The translations under genes and the position numbers were made by a program. Shown here piece after piece: positions 1 to 8,625 of a stretch of 64,000 nucleotides of DNA. The notes under the pieces are model-generated. The model made no database searches. It saw only the letters and a program-made list of their open reading frames with translations, and was not told where the DNA came from. The stretch comes from a bacterium (lineage in GTDB: Bacteria; Calditrichota; Calditrichia; RBG-13-44-9; J042). Each line of letters starts with the position of its first letter. Position 1 is the stretch's first letter. The stretch lies in contig WFTQ01000072.1 of the NCBI GenBank assembly GCA_015485355.1, forward strand, positions 17,835 through 81,834, given 5' to 3'.

Positions 1-819
1 CTGGTGGCTTTGATGGGACTGGCTCTGATCATAATTGGTTTTGGTTTCAAGGTAGCGTTGGTGCCCTTTCATATGTGGACGCCGGATGTGTATCAGGGTT
101 CGCCCCTGCCGGTGACGGCCTACATGGCTGTCGGGGCCAAGGCGGCGGGTTTTGCAGCCATCTTGCGGGTCATCTCTTTAAGCGCCTTTAGCATCGCTTT
201 TCAATGGAGCGAAATCCTCTGGGTACTGGCGGTCCTGACCATGACCGTGGGTAATGTTGTTGCCCTGGTGCAAGACAATATTAAACGCATGCTGGCCTAT
301 TCCAGCATCGCCCACGCCGGTTACATTCTGGTAGGGGTGGTCGCCAGTAACGACCAGACGGTACCATCGGTCGTTTTTTATTTAATCGTCTATCTGTTTA
401 TGAATCTGGGGGCCTTTGCGGTGGCCACCATGGTTGCGGGACAGAACGAAAGGCGGGTAAATATTCAGTATTATCGGGGATTGGGCTACACTCAACCCCT
501 CCTGGCGCTGGCCATGGCGGTTTTCATGTTCTCTCTGGCTGGTTTTCCTCCCACGGCAGGGTTTATCGGAAAATTTTACATTTTCAGTGCCGCACTCCAA
601 TCCGGTTATGTATGGCTGGTTATTCTGGGGGTTATCAATTCGCTGATTTCCGTGTATTACTATTTGAATGTGGTCGTGGCCATGTATATGCAGCAACCGG
701 TGGACGAAAAGAAGATCGCCCCTGTTTTGCCCGGGGTTGGGGTGGTCATTCTGGTGGCGGTGTTGGGAATTGTTTACCTGGGAATCTTTCCGGGAACCAT
801 GTTGTCGGTTCTTCGATAA
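1..819 (+). CDS. nuoN: NADH-quinone oxidoreductase subunit N, C-terminal part (cut by window edge)
   Basis: Proton-pumping membrane subunit of respiratory complex I, of the NuoN/antiporter (MrpD-like) family. About 272 codons are visible and the frame is open at base 1, so the gene starts upstream. The visible part is almost all hydrophobic and includes the family stretch FHMWTPDVYQGSPLPVTAY with a lysine-bearing helix just after it (GAKAAGFA), then NIKRMLAYSSIAHAGY and FSLAGFPPTAGFIGKF, all typical of NuoN. It ends at TAA 817-819. The upstream neighbours should be other nuo genes, by analogy with known operons, but they lie outside the window. Product assignment is firm; only the 5' end is missing. 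Confidence 0.95.
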   Translation: MVALMGLALIIIGFGFKVALVPFHMWTPDVYQGSPLPVTAYMAVGAKAAGFAAILRVISLSAFSIAFQWSEILWVLAVLTMTVGNVVALVQDNIKRMLAYSSIAHAGYILVGVVASNDQTVPSVVFYLIVYLFMNLGAFAVATMVAGQNERRVNIQYYRGLGYTQPLLALAMAVFMFSLAGFPPTAGFIGKFYIFSAALQSGYVWLVILGVINSLISVYYYLNVVVAMYMQQPVDEKKIAPVLPGVGVVILVAVLGIVYLGIFPGTMLSVLR

Positions 820-958
820 AAACCAGTGACGCCGAGACGATGATGAAGGGGAGATGGAATAACAATTAAAGTTTCTGGAATGTGATACGAGTCCTTTTAT
901 GATGGGTAAATGATCGGTATATAGGAGAGCGGGAAATAGGAGAATGATCTAAAAAAAA

Positions 959-987
959 TTGCATTTTTGTAGCGAATCCCGTATATT
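959..987 (+). promoter_or_regulatory. Candidate sigma-70-type promoter of the porV leader
   Basis: TTGCAT at 959-964 and TATATT at 982-987 are separated by exactly 17 bases. Transcription would start near 993, about 209 bases before porV, immediately ahead of the inverted repeats and the terminator-like hairpin. A second, weaker match (TTGATT 1041-1046, TAAAAT 1063-1068, spacer 16) lies inside the structured region. Confidence 0.55.
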
Positions 988-992
988 TTCGA

Positions 993-1173
993 GTCAAAAA
1001 AAGGAGGGTGCATATCGGGAAAATTGTTAAGGATAAGTGATTGATTTTTAATGACGCTTAATTAAAATATTTCGATGAATACGAGTTGTTTAAATATCCT
1101 TAACAATCATGCACCCGCAAACCGGCGCCGAATGTTACGTGTGGGTGACGATCACACGGCATTCGGTTTTTTT
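993..1173 (+). ncRNA. Candidate structured RNA or attenuator leader upstream of porV
   Basis: The sequence between a good promoter and a T-run can fold into a long helix. GGGTGCAT at 1006-1013 is the exact reverse complement of ATGCACCC at 1109-1116, and ATTGTTAAGGATA at 1023-1035 that of TATCCTTAACAAT at 1095-1107. The two helices (8 and 13 bp) stack with 9 unpaired bases on the 5' side (1014-1022) and one on the 3' side (1108). They enclose an A/T-rich loop of 59 bases that may hold another hairpin (about 1043-1068). A terminator hairpin follows at 1128-1173. This could be a stand-alone RNA of about 180 nt or a cis-acting leader ending 14 bases before the porV ribosome binding site. I do not recognise the family; the size recalls 6S RNA but I could not match its central bubble. 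Confidence 0.5.
1128..1173 (+). terminator. Intrinsic terminator-like hairpin ahead of porV
   Basis: CCGAATG (1128-1134) pairs with CATTCGG (1160-1166), and inside it GTGTG (1139-1143) pairs with CACAC (1153-1157) around a 9-base loop. Seven T follow at 1167-1173. It lies just upstream of the porV ribosome binding site (1188-1194), so it either ends a separate RNA or acts as an attenuator. Confidence 0.6.
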
Positions 1174-1201
1174 ATGCAAATAATTTTCAGGAGGTTTGGA
1201 T

Positions 1202-2293
1202 ATGAAGCAGTTGATGGTGGTTTCGGTCTTATCGTTCGTGATGGTGATGAGTCATTTTTCCCCGGTATCGGCCCAGGGAGAAGCAACGGTTTTGTTTTTA
1301 ATGATTAATCCGGGAGCGCGACAGGGTGGTATGGGAGAAGCCGGCGTGGCTCTGGCCAACGATGCCAATGCCGTGTACTGGAATCCTGCCGGATTGGCCT
1401 TCCAGTATGCTGATCCCGATATGGATAATGTGGGAGAGGCCACCTTGATGCACGTGCAATGGCTTCCCCAATTTAATTTAAGCGATTTGTATTACGACTT
1501 TGCCGCCGCCCGGTATGCCCTGCCCGATATCGGTACCGTGGGACTGGCCATCCAGTTTATCAATTACGGGGAAAATATTCAAACGGACACCCAGGGTGAG
1601 GAGATCGGGCGTTTCAACAGCAACGAAGTCGCCGTAACCGGCAGTTATGCGGTTAAGGTCAATAACCGTCTGGGAGTGGGGGTTAATCTAAAGTATATCT
1701 ATTCCAACCTGTCTCCCGGCATCTTTGTGGACAACGAGCGACGGGAAGGACGGGGAAGCTCTTTCGCCGTGGATGTCGGCGTGCTGTATTTCGCCTCGTT
1801 TGCTCCAAAGCTGAGTCTGGGACTCAATCTGTCCAACATCGGCCCTAAAATGACTTACATCGATAAAAAACAGGCCGATCCTCTACCCACCAATCTGCGC
1901 GTGGGACTGGCTTATAAGATTCTGGATTCGGAGTATAATCGCTTTACTCTGGTGTACGATATCAATCGCTTGCTGGTGCGCCGCTATAAGGATGGTACTT
2001 CGGATAATGTGCTAAAAGCCATGTTTTATTCCACCTGGACTGAGGGCGATGTATCGACTCAGTTAAAGAAATTTACCCATTCCATTGGCTTTGAATATTG
2101 GTATACCGACTTGATCGCCTTGCGCACCGGTTTCTTTTATGAAGACCCCAGCAGTGGGGGACGAAAATTCTGGACCTTCGGCGGTGGAATCCGGTATTCC
2201 TTTATCGGAGTAGATTTCAGCTACATCTACGCTTCTATCGAGGATCACCCATTATCCGATACCATGCGTTTCTCCCTTACGATCCTGTTCTGA
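1202..2293 (+). CDS. porV: PorV-like type IX secretion outer-membrane protein
   Basis: A 363-residue outer-membrane beta-barrel of the PorV/PorQ (UPF0164) family. In Bacteroidota, PorV escorts T9SS cargo from the translocon to the attachment complex. A signal peptide (about 25 residues ending PVSAQG) is followed by the family signature FLMINPGARQGGMGEAGVA and DANAVYWNPAGLAF; the C-terminus ends in a barrel-type strand (MRFSLTILF) with terminal F. I chose ATG 1202 because CAGGAGG at 1188-1194 sits 7 bases upstream; a TTG two codons earlier overlaps that site's natural spacing. The next gene encodes a protein with a T9SS-type C-terminal domain, consistent with the role. A structured leader precedes the gene and may control it. 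Confidence 0.88.
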   Translation: MKQLMVVSVLSFVMVMSHFSPVSAQGEATVLFLMINPGARQGGMGEAGVALANDANAVYWNPAGLAFQYADPDMDNVGEATLMHVQWLPQFNLSDLYYDFAAARYALPDIGTVGLAIQFINYGENIQTDTQGEEIGRFNSNEVAVTGSYAVKVNNRLGVGVNLKYIYSNLSPGIFVDNERREGRGSSFAVDVGVLYFASFAPKLSLGLNLSNIGPKMTYIDKKQADPLPTNLRVGLAYKILDSEYNRFTLVYDINRLLVRRYKDGTSDNVLKAMFYSTWTEGDVSTQLKKFTHSIGFEYWYTDLIALRTGFFYEDPSSGGRKFWTFGGGIRYSFIGVDFSYIYASIEDHPLSDTMRFSLTILF

Positions 2294-2324
2294 GGTCTGG
2301 AGGGGTTGAATAGTGAATAGGCAT

Positions 2325-2356
2325 CCCCGGACAATAAACTGTCCGGGGTTCATTTT
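2325..2356 (+). terminator. Terminator-like hairpin after porV
   Basis: CCCCGGACA at 2325-2333 pairs perfectly with TGTCCGGGG at 2340-2348 around a 6-base loop; a T-rich but interrupted tail (TTCATTTT) follows. It separates porV from the next gene and may be only partly effective. Confidence 0.6.
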
Positions 2357-2386
2357 ACCTGCGATGGGCAAAATTGGACAAGCTTC

Positions 2387-5380
2387 ATGAAAAGAACGAT
2401 CTTTCGGTTCTGTGCGGGATGTTTATTAGCCACGACTTTTTTCCTGACTCCTTCGTTACCCGGTGCAACCCCCGATACCCTTCGAGTGCTGGCCATTCGT
2501 GTAGAGTTCCAGGAAGATAATGATGAAACCACCACCGGAAACGGCAAATTCGATCTTTCCACCTCCACTGATCCCTATCAAATTGATCCCCCTCCCCACA
2601 ACCGGTCCTACTTTCAGGATCATTTGCTGTTCTTAAGAAATTACTTCTGGAAGGTCAGTCGGGGGCGGTTGGTGATCGAAAGCGAGGTATTTCCTTTGGA
2701 AGAAAATGCGGCCTATCTGTTGCCCCGCCGAATGGCTGAGTATAATCCCAATACCACTCCGGATGAAATCAACCGGGGTTTGGCCAATTTATTGAAGGAT
2801 GCTCTTCAGGTTGCGGCGGCGGATTCTGCCATCGATTTTCGCTCCTACGACAGCTTTATCGTTTTCCATGCCGGGGTGGGCAAAGACGTGGACCTGGGTT
2901 TCGACGATACCCCTCAGGATATCCCCTCCTTATTTATCACTCGAGAGTTTTTACAGCGGTATTTGAAAACCGATGGCATTCAGGTGAGAGAAGACCGGGT
3001 CATCTACAATGGGATTATCCTCCCGGAGACCGAGAGTCAGGACGGTCTTCAGCTGGCCCTCAACGGTATTCTGGTCGCCAATTTTGCCTCCCAGTTGGGC
3101 TGGCTGGATTTGTTCAATCCGGAAACGCATCGCAGTGGCATCGGTCGGTTTGGATTAATGGATGCGGGCTTATTCAACGGCGATGGGTTGTTGCCGGCGC
3201 TGCCCAGTGCCTGGACACGAATCGAGGCCGGTTGGGAAACCGCCCGGACCGTCTATCAGGCCCAGGACGATGTACTGGAACTACACTGGGTGCTGTCGAA
3301 CCAGGAACCCAGGGTGTATCGCTTCCCCGTCAGTGAAAAGGAGTATTTCCTGGTGGAGAATCGCTATGCGGGAAAGATGAACTTGGATAGCCTGCAATAC
3401 GCGATGGCTCAGGGGCGGGACCGCCTACCCACCATGAAGGAGGTGCTGCTTACCCACTTCCCCGAGGCGGTCACGTTCAGTGAACGGGGAGTACTGGTGG
3501 ATGTGGACAATCCCGATCGAGGGCTTCCGGGAAGCGGAATCTTGATCTGGCATATTGACGAGAACGTCATCGAGGCCAAACGTGCCCGGAATAGGATTAA
3601 TGATGATGACAGGCACCGGGGAGTGGATTTGGAAGAGGCAGACGGTTCTCAGGATATCGGCCAGATTTTCGATTTTTTCAGTGCGGGGGCTGGATCGGAG
3701 ATCGGCACGGTGCTGGATCTGTGGTACGCAGGAAATCCGGCACCTGTCTTCCAGAACGAATTTTCCGAAAATACTTTCCCCAACAGCCGCAGCTATTACA
3801 ACCGGGCCAACAGCCACATCAAACTGTCCCATTTTTCGGGACCCGATTCGGTCATGCAATTTCGCGCCCGGATCGATATCTATCAAACATATTTCCCGGT
3901 TCAATTGCAGGTTCAGCGTGTGGGGAAACCCCTGGCCTTGCGCATGGCCGATCTGAACCACAAACCCGGGGACGAAATGCTGATCCAGACAGATAAACAG
4001 CGTGTGATCATTTTCGAATATCCGACGGATTCCCCCGGACCACCCCGGCGGTGGATTTATGGATTTGATGAACCGCTCATGGTGCCGGTGGCTGTAGTGG
4101 ATTTCCCCGACGGCGACCGTGGCCTGGCGGTGGCCTTCCGGAACGGAAAAATCCAGCTGGGAATTCCTGATGGCGGCACTTTCCGCCCGGTGTATACGGT
4201 GCTGCTGGATGATACGCTCACCACCTATCCCGTTTTCGATAACACCTTCCAGGTTCTGGGCGAACAGCGGGTGTTCCAGCTGTTTGTGGGGACCCGCCGC
4301 GGAAGGGTCTGGAAAATTGCCTTTGAAGACAATGCCTGGGTGAACCGGGTGATGTTTGACATTCAGGAACCGGTGGAACAAATCCTCATTCCCAATCGCA
4401 AGGATGTTTGGATTGTCTCTCAAACCGGGACGATGTATTTGAACGGCGAGAAGGTGTGGCGGCTTTCAGAGCCTTTTCATCCGCCTGCGGGGTATTCTCC
4501 TTTGCTCAGCACTTTTTCCGGGACATTGCGGTTGCTGGAAAGTCCGGATATCTCCGCCGCTTTCGAGGGGAGGTACTCCCTCTTTTCCGCGGCCAGCCAG
4601 TTCACGGATGAACACTATCAATTGAATTATGCCCTGGGAGGCGACAATCGCTTGATCGTGGTGAACAGCCGTCTGGCCATGCGGACCGATTTTCCCGTTT
4701 CGATGTACCGGCCTTATCAAGCGGCTCCGATTCGCTTTCCCCCGCTGGTGGGCGTCTTGAATCGGCAAGGAGAAAAGGGCATTGTAATAACCGATCCCGG
4801 GGGATTGGTGGATGCGTACAGTTTAGAAGGGCGACGATTGGCGGAATTTCCTCTTTCGGTAGGGGATTCCATTGACGCTTCTCCGGCGCTGGGTGATGTG
4901 GATGGGGATGGCGATGTGGAACTGGTGGCCCTCACGCGCAGCGGTTGGGTATATGCCTGGGACCTGCCCGGCGGTTATGGTTCCCGGCAACGGGAGGGGG
5001 TCTGGTTGCAAGCACTGGCCAACGAGTATAATCAGAACCGGATAGACCCCGGGGTCGTCAACGTCATTGCTCAAGAGGAGGTTGTTATCGAAAAAGATTT
5101 ATTACCCGCCGAGCGTGCCTATTGCTGGCCCAATCCCAGCCGGGATAATTACACCATTATCCGGTACTGGTTGTCGGAGCCGGCAAAGGTAACCATTCGA
5201 ATCTACGATCTGGCCGGCGATCTGGTGGCCGAGTTTCCCGGACCCGGTCAGGGGCGCAAAGACAATGAGGTGCGCTGGGATTTGACCGATGTGCAAAGCG
5301 GGGTCTATTTTGCGAGAATTCAAGCGACCTCTTCCCGGAAAGAAATGGTACGGATGATCAAAATTGCCGTGGTAAAATAA
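2387..5380 (+). CDS. Secreted M6-peptidase-like protein with degenerate active site, FG-GAP-like repeat and T9SS-type C-terminal domain
   Basis: A 997-residue exported protein. Signal peptide (KRTIFRFCAGCLLATTFFL), then a region resembling the M6 (immune inhibitor A-like) metalloprotease fold, with the usual post-catalytic stretch LGWLDLF, GIGRFGLMDAG and PSAWTRIEAGW. Where M6 enzymes have HExxH, this protein reads ANFASQ at residues 231-236, so the zinc motif is gone and catalysis is unlikely. A single FG-GAP/VCBS-like motif (GDVDGDGDVELVAL) lies near residue 840. The last ~90 residues (YCWPNPSRDNYTIIRY to MVRMIKIAVVK) look like a T9SS type A / FlgD Ig-like sorting domain. Export through T9SS and surface attachment are inferred, supported by the porV gene just upstream. 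Its TAA overlaps the next ATG by one base. Confidence 0.8.
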   Translation: MKRTIFRFCAGCLLATTFFLTPSLPGATPDTLRVLAIRVEFQEDNDETTTGNGKFDLSTSTDPYQIDPPPHNRSYFQDHLLFLRNYFWKVSRGRLVIESEVFPLEENAAYLLPRRMAEYNPNTTPDEINRGLANLLKDALQVAAADSAIDFRSYDSFIVFHAGVGKDVDLGFDDTPQDIPSLFITREFLQRYLKTDGIQVREDRVIYNGIILPETESQDGLQLALNGILVANFASQLGWLDLFNPETHRSGIGRFGLMDAGLFNGDGLLPALPSAWTRIEAGWETARTVYQAQDDVLELHWVLSNQEPRVYRFPVSEKEYFLVENRYAGKMNLDSLQYAMAQGRDRLPTMKEVLLTHFPEAVTFSERGVLVDVDNPDRGLPGSGILIWHIDENVIEAKRARNRINDDDRHRGVDLEEADGSQDIGQIFDFFSAGAGSEIGTVLDLWYAGNPAPVFQNEFSENTFPNSRSYYNRANSHIKLSHFSGPDSVMQFRARIDIYQTYFPVQLQVQRVGKPLALRMADLNHKPGDEMLIQTDKQRVIIFEYPTDSPGPPRRWIYGFDEPLMVPVAVVDFPDGDRGLAVAFRNGKIQLGIPDGGTFRPVYTVLLDDTLTTYPVFDNTFQVLGEQRVFQLFVGTRRGRVWKIAFEDNAWVNRVMFDIQEPVEQILIPNRKDVWIVSQTGTMYLNGEKVWRLSEPFHPPAGYSPLLSTFSGTLRLLESPDISAAFEGRYSLFSAASQFTDEHYQLNYALGGDNRLIVVNSRLAMRTDFPVSMYRPYQAAPIRFPPLVGVLNRQGEKGIVITDPGGLVDAYSLEGRRLAEFPLSVGDSIDASPALGDVDGDGDVELVALTRSGWVYAWDLPGGYGSRQREGVWLQALANEYNQNRIDPGVVNVIAQEEVVIEKDLLPAERAYCWPNPSRDNYTIIRYWLSEPAKVTIRIYDLAGDLVAEFPGPGQGRKDNEVRWDLTDVQSGVYFARIQATSSRKEMVRMIKIAVVK

Positions 5381-8300
5381 TGGGTTACCGGGTCAAACAA
5401 TTCCCTGTGGTGCTCGGATTAAAAGAGTCCTTTCGTTGCCGGGGATGCATCCGGGAAGGCGGACGTGGGTGGAAGCCGATTTTGCTGGTGGGCCTCCTGG
5501 TGCTGATGTTGGCCGAAGGGCCGTGGATCGCCCATGCTCAGCCGGGCGAGAGTAATCATCCCGAACTTTACTGGCAAACCATCGAAACGGAACATTTTCA
5601 GATCCATTATCATCAGGGTACCGAGCGCACCGCCAATGTGGTGGCCCGCATTGCCGAGGAAATCTATCCCCACATTACGGGACTGTATCAATATCAACCG
5701 CCGCAGAAGGTGCATATCATCATTCGGGATACGGATGATTTTTCCAATGGTGCCGCCTATTTTTTTGATAACAAGATCGAAATCTGGGCGGAAAATCTGG
5801 ATTATGTGCTTCGGGGTACTCATAATTGGCTTCGGGACGTGGTAACCCACGAATTTACCCACATTGTTTCCATTCAAAAGGCGTTGCGATTCGGCCGCAA
5901 AATTCCCGCCGGTTGGTTTCAAGTGTTTGGATACGAAGAGGTGCGTCGGCCCGATGTGGTGCGGGGGTTCCCCGACGTCCTGGTTTCTTATCCCATCTCC
6001 GGGGTGAACATCCCGGGATGGTTTGCCGAAGGGGTCGCCCAGTTCCAATCGCCCTCTAAACGGTACGACTATCGGGATTCTCACCGAGAAATGATCCTTC
6101 GAGACCGGGCCATGACGGGAAAGTTATTGGACCTGAAACAGATGAATGTGTTCGGGAAGAATAGCATCGGAAACGAATCGGTTTACAATCAGGGATTTGC
6201 CTTTGTGGAATTTTTAGCGGCTCAGTTTGGGGATAGTGTGGTGAAAGCAATTGCCCAATACGCCTCCAATCCTTTCTCTTTGACGTTTCAGGCGGCCTTG
6301 GAAAAAGCGACCGGTGTGTCCGGGCGACAGCTCTGGCAGGCCTGGAAAACTCAACTGGAAAACAGTTATCGCCGGCGGCTGCGGAGCATTCTGGAACATC
6401 CGGTGGTGGGAAATCCCGTCGATACCGTTGGTCTGGGTAATTTCTATCCCCGCGTCTCGCCCGACGGGCGCTACCTGGCTTATGTGGCCACCGGCAAATC
6501 GGATTATCTCTCGCTGAATCGTCTGGTCATCCTGGACTTGCGAACCGGGAAAAAGAAACCGGTTAGCAGCCGGATCACTTCCTCCCTTAGCTGGTCGCCC
6601 GACAGTCGTTACCTGGTTTATTCCCGAAAAGTGCGGGTTCAGCCCAACGGAAGCCGATGGAATGATCTGTATGTGTATGATGTCCAACGGGATAAAGAGT
6701 ATCAGATGACCAATGCCCTGCGGGCCCGCAATCCGGATTGGTCACACGACGGGCGGCGGCTCGTTTTCGTCGTCGGTTCCGATGGACTGACGAACCTGTA
6801 CCTGCTGGAATGGGATGACATTGACCAAGTCCTGAACAGTCAACGGTGGAAAACATTCTATTACCATTTGCAACGGCATCAATTGGTGGAAAAGGTACCG
6901 GAGGATCAACGGCGAAATTGGCAACGATTTTACCGAAAAGTGCAAATTCGGGGTGGTCGGTTGAGACCAATCACGCGTTTCATGGATGGGCGTCAGTTTT
7001 ATCATCCCCGGTGGTCATTGGACGATCGGTATCTGTTTGTGGATACTTCCACCGGGTTCGGCCGGGACATCGCCCGGGTGGATCCCCAAACCGGGGAGAT
7101 CACCTTTGTTTTGAATGGTCCCTGTGATGAACGTTATCCCACCTTCCATCCCGGCAACGGAGAACTTTTTTATGCCTGCGATGAAACCGGCATATTCAAT
7201 GTCTATTCCCTGGATTTAAAAAGTGGTGAGCGCCACGCCCACACCAATGTCATTGGCGGAGCTTTCATGCCGGCGGTCACGGCAAACGGCGATCTGTATT
7301 ATTCCCTTTACCGCCGTCAGGCGTATAAAATCTTTCGCATTCCCGATGTGAATGCAGTTCCACAGAAATACCTGGTTTACGATCGGGATTATTTGGCAAA
7401 AATCCCCCGATTGCAGGTGGACGATCGGTTAAAAGAGGCCAGGCCTTCGAAAACGTATCGGCGACGTTTTCCGGGATTCCTGATGCCCCGGATCTTCTTC
7501 GATTACGGCACTTTTAAACCAGGGTTTTACTTCGCTACAGACGAAATACTAAACCAACTCTCTTTTCTGGGAGGTGTGGCGGTCAATCGACATGGGGAGT
7601 ACGACATCTATGCCTTCTTCGATTTGAAATTATGGAAGCCCACCGTCTCTATTGGAGCTTACAACATTACCCGGAAAATCCAGGACCAATTCTCGGATCC
7701 TTTTTATGTAACCAGGGATTCCATCGAAATCAAGTTCGATCTGCTGGAAGCGGAGTTCTCTATCCGGCACCGATTTAAAAATACCATCGATTGGCGATTC
7801 AGCTACCTATTCCGGCAGTACAAGGCGCGGATTGGGACGTTTGTGGTAAGGGAATTATCGACGAACCGGGTGTTTGTGTCTCCCCCCATCCGCTATACCT
7901 ATCTCCGGGGTCATATACTCAGCCTCTGGCTGCGCTACCGACGCTTGCCGCTGAACCTGGAGAGCGATATTAATCCCGTAAAAGGCCGCTACGTCTCTTT
8001 TCGGATTAATCGGGAGTGGAATCGTTTTCTGGAAGATTTCGCCACCGATCGGGCGGTGGGATTGGAAATCTTTAAGCCGGTCAATTTTACCAGTTTCGAA
8101 TTGGATTGGGAGGAGTATCTGCCGATACCCTTTTTGCGCTATCATACGCTGGACTTAAGGGTCCAGCTCGGCTATATTGATCGACCGGTGGATAGCTTTT
8201 TCTATTTTTTTGGAGGCGGATTGGTGGGATTAAAAGGCTATCCCTATTATTCCATCGAAGGAAGAAATTTGTTTATCGGCACGGCCATTTATCGCTTTCC

Positions 8301-8625
8301 GGTATCCCGCCGATTAAACCTGGAGATTGCTCAGGTGCACTTTAACAAGATTTACCTGGGTGCATTATTTCAGTACGGGAATGCCTGGACGGGACGAAAC
8401 ATACCCTGGCAGGATTTCCGCTCTAACGTCGGCGTCCAGGTTCGCCTGGATGCTTTTTCCTGGTATCTGTTTCCCACACGGGTGTTTTTCGAAGCGGTGT
8501 ACCCGTTGCAGGAGCATGAGTACCGGGGCGTTCGTTATCCCAAAAAATGGAAATTCTATTTAGGAATTCTGTTTGATTTTGACCTGAGATTCGACAGAAG
8601 GGGAAGTATGCCATGGGCAAGATAA
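5380..8625 (+). CDS. Outer-membrane protein: MA-type metallopeptidase, TolB-like propeller and Omp85-like barrel
   Basis: A 1081-residue protein of three parts. After an unusually long N-region and a hydrophobic segment (LLVGLLVLMLAEGPWIAHAQ), residues ~65-225 resemble the peptidase-MA gluzincin domain, with HEFTH at 157-161 and the downstream glutamate in WFAEGVAQF (E217). Residues ~340-650 contain PD40/TolB-like repeats (SPDGRYLAYV, SPDSRYLVYS, SHDGRRLVFV). The C-terminal third is beta-rich and carries the Omp85/surface-antigen stretch FGGGLVGLKGYPYYSIEGRN, so it should form a barrel. I infer a surface- or periplasm-facing protease anchored in the outer membrane. The start overlaps the upstream stop by one base and the 3' end overlaps the next gene by 13, suggesting an operon. 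A paralogue lies at 25170-28241. Confidence 0.82.
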   Translation: MGYRVKQFPVVLGLKESFRCRGCIREGGRGWKPILLVGLLVLMLAEGPWIAHAQPGESNHPELYWQTIETEHFQIHYHQGTERTANVVARIAEEIYPHITGLYQYQPPQKVHIIIRDTDDFSNGAAYFFDNKIEIWAENLDYVLRGTHNWLRDVVTHEFTHIVSIQKALRFGRKIPAGWFQVFGYEEVRRPDVVRGFPDVLVSYPISGVNIPGWFAEGVAQFQSPSKRYDYRDSHREMILRDRAMTGKLLDLKQMNVFGKNSIGNESVYNQGFAFVEFLAAQFGDSVVKAIAQYASNPFSLTFQAALEKATGVSGRQLWQAWKTQLENSYRRRLRSILEHPVVGNPVDTVGLGNFYPRVSPDGRYLAYVATGKSDYLSLNRLVILDLRTGKKKPVSSRITSSLSWSPDSRYLVYSRKVRVQPNGSRWNDLYVYDVQRDKEYQMTNALRARNPDWSHDGRRLVFVVGSDGLTNLYLLEWDDIDQVLNSQRWKTFYYHLQRHQLVEKVPEDQRRNWQRFYRKVQIRGGRLRPITRFMDGRQFYHPRWSLDDRYLFVDTSTGFGRDIARVDPQTGEITFVLNGPCDERYPTFHPGNGELFYACDETGIFNVYSLDLKSGERHAHTNVIGGAFMPAVTANGDLYYSLYRRQAYKIFRIPDVNAVPQKYLVYDRDYLAKIPRLQVDDRLKEARPSKTYRRRFPGFLMPRIFFDYGTFKPGFYFATDEILNQLSFLGGVAVNRHGEYDIYAFFDLKLWKPTVSIGAYNITRKIQDQFSDPFYVTRDSIEIKFDLLEAEFSIRHRFKNTIDWRFSYLFRQYKARIGTFVVRELSTNRVFVSPPIRYTYLRGHILSLWLRYRRLPLNLESDINPVKGRYVSFRINREWNRFLEDFATDRAVGLEIFKPVNFTSFELDWEEYLPIPFLRYHTLDLRVQLGYIDRPVDSFFYFFGGGLVGLKGYPYYSIEGRNLFIGTAIYRFPVSRRLNLEIAQVHFNKIYLGALFQYGNAWTGRNIPWQDFRSNVGVQVRLDAFSWYLFPTRVFFEAVYPLQEHEYRGVRYPKKWKFYLGILFDFDLRFDRRGSMPWAR

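Noticed and set aside
1009..1041. Leader peptide starting at GTG 1009
   Set aside because: The AGGAGG site abuts the GTG with no spacing, so translation from it is unlikely.
1041..1068. Second promoter TTGATT-N16-TAAAAT inside the porV leader
   Set aside because: Kept only as an alternative; it lies inside the long helix loop and is A/T-rich enough to occur by chance.
3425..4423. 332-codon open frame on the minus strand
   Set aside because: It lies wholly inside the M6-like gene, has no ribosome site or recognisable motif and reflects codon bias of the opposite strand.
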